A stretch of DNA of 6,832 bases from a bacterium (GTDB lineage: Bacteria; Babelota; Babeliae; Babelales; CAIQNR01), in NCBI GenBank assembly GCA_947502805.1, contig CANNBR010000048.1:1-6832 (forward strand), given 5' to 3'. Positions 5,631-6,832 of this stretch are shown here, one piece after another. The notes under the pieces were generated by a model. That model saw only the letters and a program-made list of their open reading frames with translations. It did no database searches and was not told where the DNA came from. The translations under genes were made by a program, and so were the position numbers. The stretch's first letter is position 1; each line of letters begins with the position of its first letter.

Positions 5631-6204
5631 TTTTAAACGAATCATGATACATAGTAACTCTTTTTTCCATGCTTTTATTATTCCCGTAGATAGGTAATAT
5701 GGCATACACTTTATGCCAATCTAATGGCTCAAGATTGTCAAAATGATACTGTTTGTGACGGTAAACAATGTCTAAAAAAGCTCTTTCTGGTGAGGCTATG
5801 CTGTAGGTAGCAAGAATTTCTATTCCTAGAGTGTTAGTGAGAATGGTGGGTTTTATAGTTCTGAAGGAATAGATGCGTCCATCGCAGGTAATATCTCGTG
5901 TTTGATATGAGGCTATAGAGAGCTGGCTAGAATACTGAAAAATAATTCCTGCTGCGCTCAGGACAGTCTCAAAGCTTATATAAGAAGGGGTAAGTATTTT
6001 TGTTGCAAGCTCAAAGCGATTATAGGAGGCATTTTTAGAGTACAGTCCACGTCGAATATGATGTAATTCACCCTTTTTTACATAATAGCTTATTTTTGAT
6101 GCAAGAGATTTAACATCATTAGTTTTAAATGTTAGGAGGAGTTCCTTAAAAGAAAATACCGTTTGGTCGGACCTTAATAATTCATTGAGGAATCTTTTTT
6201 CCAT
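5593..6204 (-). CDS. AbiEi-type antitoxin / winged-helix transcriptional regulator, without visible toxin
   Basis: Resembles the AbiEi antitoxins of type IV toxin-antitoxin (abortive infection) systems, which repress their own promoter and counter the nucleotidyltransferase toxin AbiEii. The N-terminus (about 1-57) is a winged helix-turn-helix with FSFKELLLTF, LASKISYYVKKGELHHIRRG and LYSK, the wing ending in the typical RRGLY. The C-terminal part has LTPSYISFETVLSAAGI (71-87) and SPERAFLDIVY (138-148), matching the psYiS..tAL..hGl and ..pErAllDl.y blocks of the family. Length is 203 residues, near the usual 190-280. GGAGAG lies 9 bases before ATG 6204 and fixes the start. An AbiEii gene normally follows directly, but here the next gene is convergent trmH, overlapping by 38 bases. 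It is therefore an orphan, a relic of a lost pair, or a stand-alone regulator. Paired inverted repeats precede it. Confidence 0.8.
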   Translation of the reverse strand: MEKRFLNELLRSDQTVFSFKELLLTFKTNDVKSLASKISYYVKKGELHHIRRGLYSKNASYNRFELATKILTPSYISFETVLSAAGIIFQYSSQLSIASYQTRDITCDGRIYSFRTIKPTILTNTLGIEILATYSIASPERAFLDIVYRHKQYHFDNLEPLDWHKVYAILPIYGNNKSMEKRVTMYHDSFKTNLHKLVKTQPS

Positions 6205-6225
6205 ATGTTATTTCTCTCCATATTA

Positions 6226-6276
6226 TTACCTTTAGAGCTAAAGGTTAGAAAAAATCTTATCTTTAGCCCTAATGAT
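6226..6276 (-). promoter_or_regulatory. Two inverted repeats upstream of the AbiEi-like gene, candidate operator
   Basis: IR1 (6228-6245) reads ACCTTTAG-AG-CTAAAGGT, perfect 8-bp arms. IR2 (6259-6276) reads ATCTTTAG-CC-CTAATGAT, one arm mismatch. Both also share a TTA ahead, giving a direct repeat TTAyCTTTAGnnCTAAwGrT with a 31-bp period, about three helical turns. IR1 overlaps the spacer just upstream of -10-like AATAAT/TAATAT (6227-6220). Streptococcal AbiEi is known to repress by binding two inverted repeats, so the layout fits autoregulation. Alternative: IR2 has T-rich runs beyond each side (6280-6286 on +, 6254-6249 on minus) and might act as a weak terminator after ybeY. Confidence 0.6.
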
Positions 6277-6293
6277 AGGTTTTTTTGCCAACC

Positions 6294-6761
6294 TTAGCAC
6301 ATTTCCTTTTTGATCCCCAGCTTGGTAGCAATTGCTCGTTCTTTGGCGCTCATTTTTTGATCATTTTCATCATCGTAATGGCTGTAACCAAGCAAGTGGC
6401 AGATGCCGTGAATAAGTAAAACAGAGATTCGTTTTTGAAGGGTGGTTTTATACAAAGGTAGAAGATTTTCTACAAATTCAACCGCAATTAATATATCACC
6501 AACGTTCTTATCTTCTTCGTCTTTCACTTTTATTCGTTGCCCCGCTTTTAAATCAGGGTGGTAAGGGAACGATAAAATATCGGTAGCCTTATCTTTATTG
6601 CGGAAGCTTTTATTGTATTCACGAACCGTTTTATTGGTCGTGAACCAGATGCCCAAGTCAAATTCAGAGTACCCCAATTCATCAAGAATTTTTTGAGCAT
6701 CAGCGTGTACTTTTTCAAGATCAAGATCAAATGATCGTTGAGTATTTTTTATTGTTATCAT
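6294..6761 (-). CDS. ybeY: Endoribonuclease YbeY (rRNA maturation factor)
   Basis: Single-strand-specific, metal-dependent endoribonuclease that helps mature the 3' end of 16S rRNA and takes part in 70S ribosome quality control; cytoplasmic. The signature HGxxHLxGxxH is complete as HGICHLLGYSH, with His118, His122 and His128 as zinc ligands. The upstream conserved block NKSFRNKDKATDILSFP (50-66) contains the invariant Arg54, and GDILIAVE (88-95) is the usual core strand. Length is 155 residues, typical of the family. An AAGGA sits 11 bases before the ATG, a slightly long spacing. The gene's usual upstream partner in many bacteria is phoH, which would lie outside the window. It is transcribed in the same direction as the AbiEi-like gene 89 bases downstream, so readthrough into that gene is possible. 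Confidence 0.95.
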   Translation of the reverse strand: MITIKNTQRSFDLDLEKVHADAQKILDELGYSEFDLGIWFTTNKTVREYNKSFRNKDKATDILSFPYHPDLKAGQRIKVKDEEDKNVGDILIAVEFVENLLPLYKTTLQKRISVLLIHGICHLLGYSHYDDENDQKMSAKERAIATKLGIKKEMC

Positions 6762-6808
6762 GAGTTTCTTATTCCTTTAAAATTTCTCTAAAATCTTTTT
6801 ATTCTCAC

Positions 6809-6832
6809 ACGACGTCGTCCCCAGCGATACGC
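6809..6832. repeat. Edge of a possible dispersed repeat
   Basis: Starts with the perfect palindrome ACGACGTCGT (6809-6818), then CCCCAGCGATACGC runs off the window. It is more G+C-rich than its surroundings and recalls CGTC-type intergenic palindromic repeats. It shares ACGTCGT with the repeat-like stretch at 4795-4801. Short minus-strand open frames cross it, so it could instead be the end of the gene before ybeY. Confidence 0.25.

Noticed and set aside
6246..6293. Strong intrinsic terminator between ybeY and the AbiEi-like gene
   Set aside because: The only stem (IR2) is A/T-rich with one mismatch and is separated from the T run by four bases; it is better explained as half of a paired operator, though a weak terminator role is not excluded.
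1..6832. Transposase, integrase, tRNA or rRNA genes
   Set aside because: I saw no IS-like terminal repeats, recombinase motifs or tRNA-like cloverleaf sequence anywhere in the window.

Overview
The window looks like chromosomal DNA from an A+T-rich, double-membraned (Gram-negative-type) bacterium. It encodes pseudopilins of a type II secretion or type IV pilus-like machine, an MCE/MlaD-family lipid-transport protein with a barrel-like C-terminus, and two universal RNA genes (trmH, ybeY). The low G+C, the Lys/Glu-rich inserts in envelope proteins and the compact gene packing would fit an intracellular or symbiotic lineage such as Dependentiae (TM6/Babeliae). That placement is an impression only; no marker gene here proves it.

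Left part (1-3886, + strand): an envelope operon. It holds the last codons of an upstream gene, a GspJ-like minor pseudopilin, a GspK-like minor pseudopilin and an MlaD-like MCE protein. The first two junctions are 4-base ATGA stop/start overlaps, and the third is an 11-base gap containing a GAGG ribosome site. J and K would cap the tip of a pseudopilus. The MCE protein would be anchored in the inner membrane and carry lipids across the periplasm, and its C-terminal strand-rich domain may reach the outer membrane. The gspJ-like gene carries two diverged copies of a short palindromic repeat read in frame.

Middle (3875-4943): the MCE gene and a minus-strand gene of unknown function converge with 2 bases between their stop codons, and a hairpin spans both stops. 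The unknown protein has a signal peptide preceded by a twin-arginine-like motif, a ten-copy TDQK tandem repeat made of identical 12-bp DNA units, a second hydrophobic segment and a charged helical C-terminus. The DNA encoding its extreme N-terminus resembles a dispersed palindromic repeat. A short divergent promoter region separates it from trmH.

Right part (4944-6832): trmH (+) is a complete SPOUT tRNA 2'-O-methyltransferase, and its promoter position suggests a leaderless mRNA. Tail-to-tail with it, and overlapping by 38 bases, is a minus-strand AbiEi-type antitoxin/regulator with no visible AbiEii toxin. Upstream of that regulator lie two matching inverted repeats 31 bp apart centre to centre, which are strong candidates for its operator. 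Upstream again on the minus strand is ybeY, a complete endoribonuclease gene. The last 70 bases hold only its ribosome-binding region and the edge of a possible repeat.
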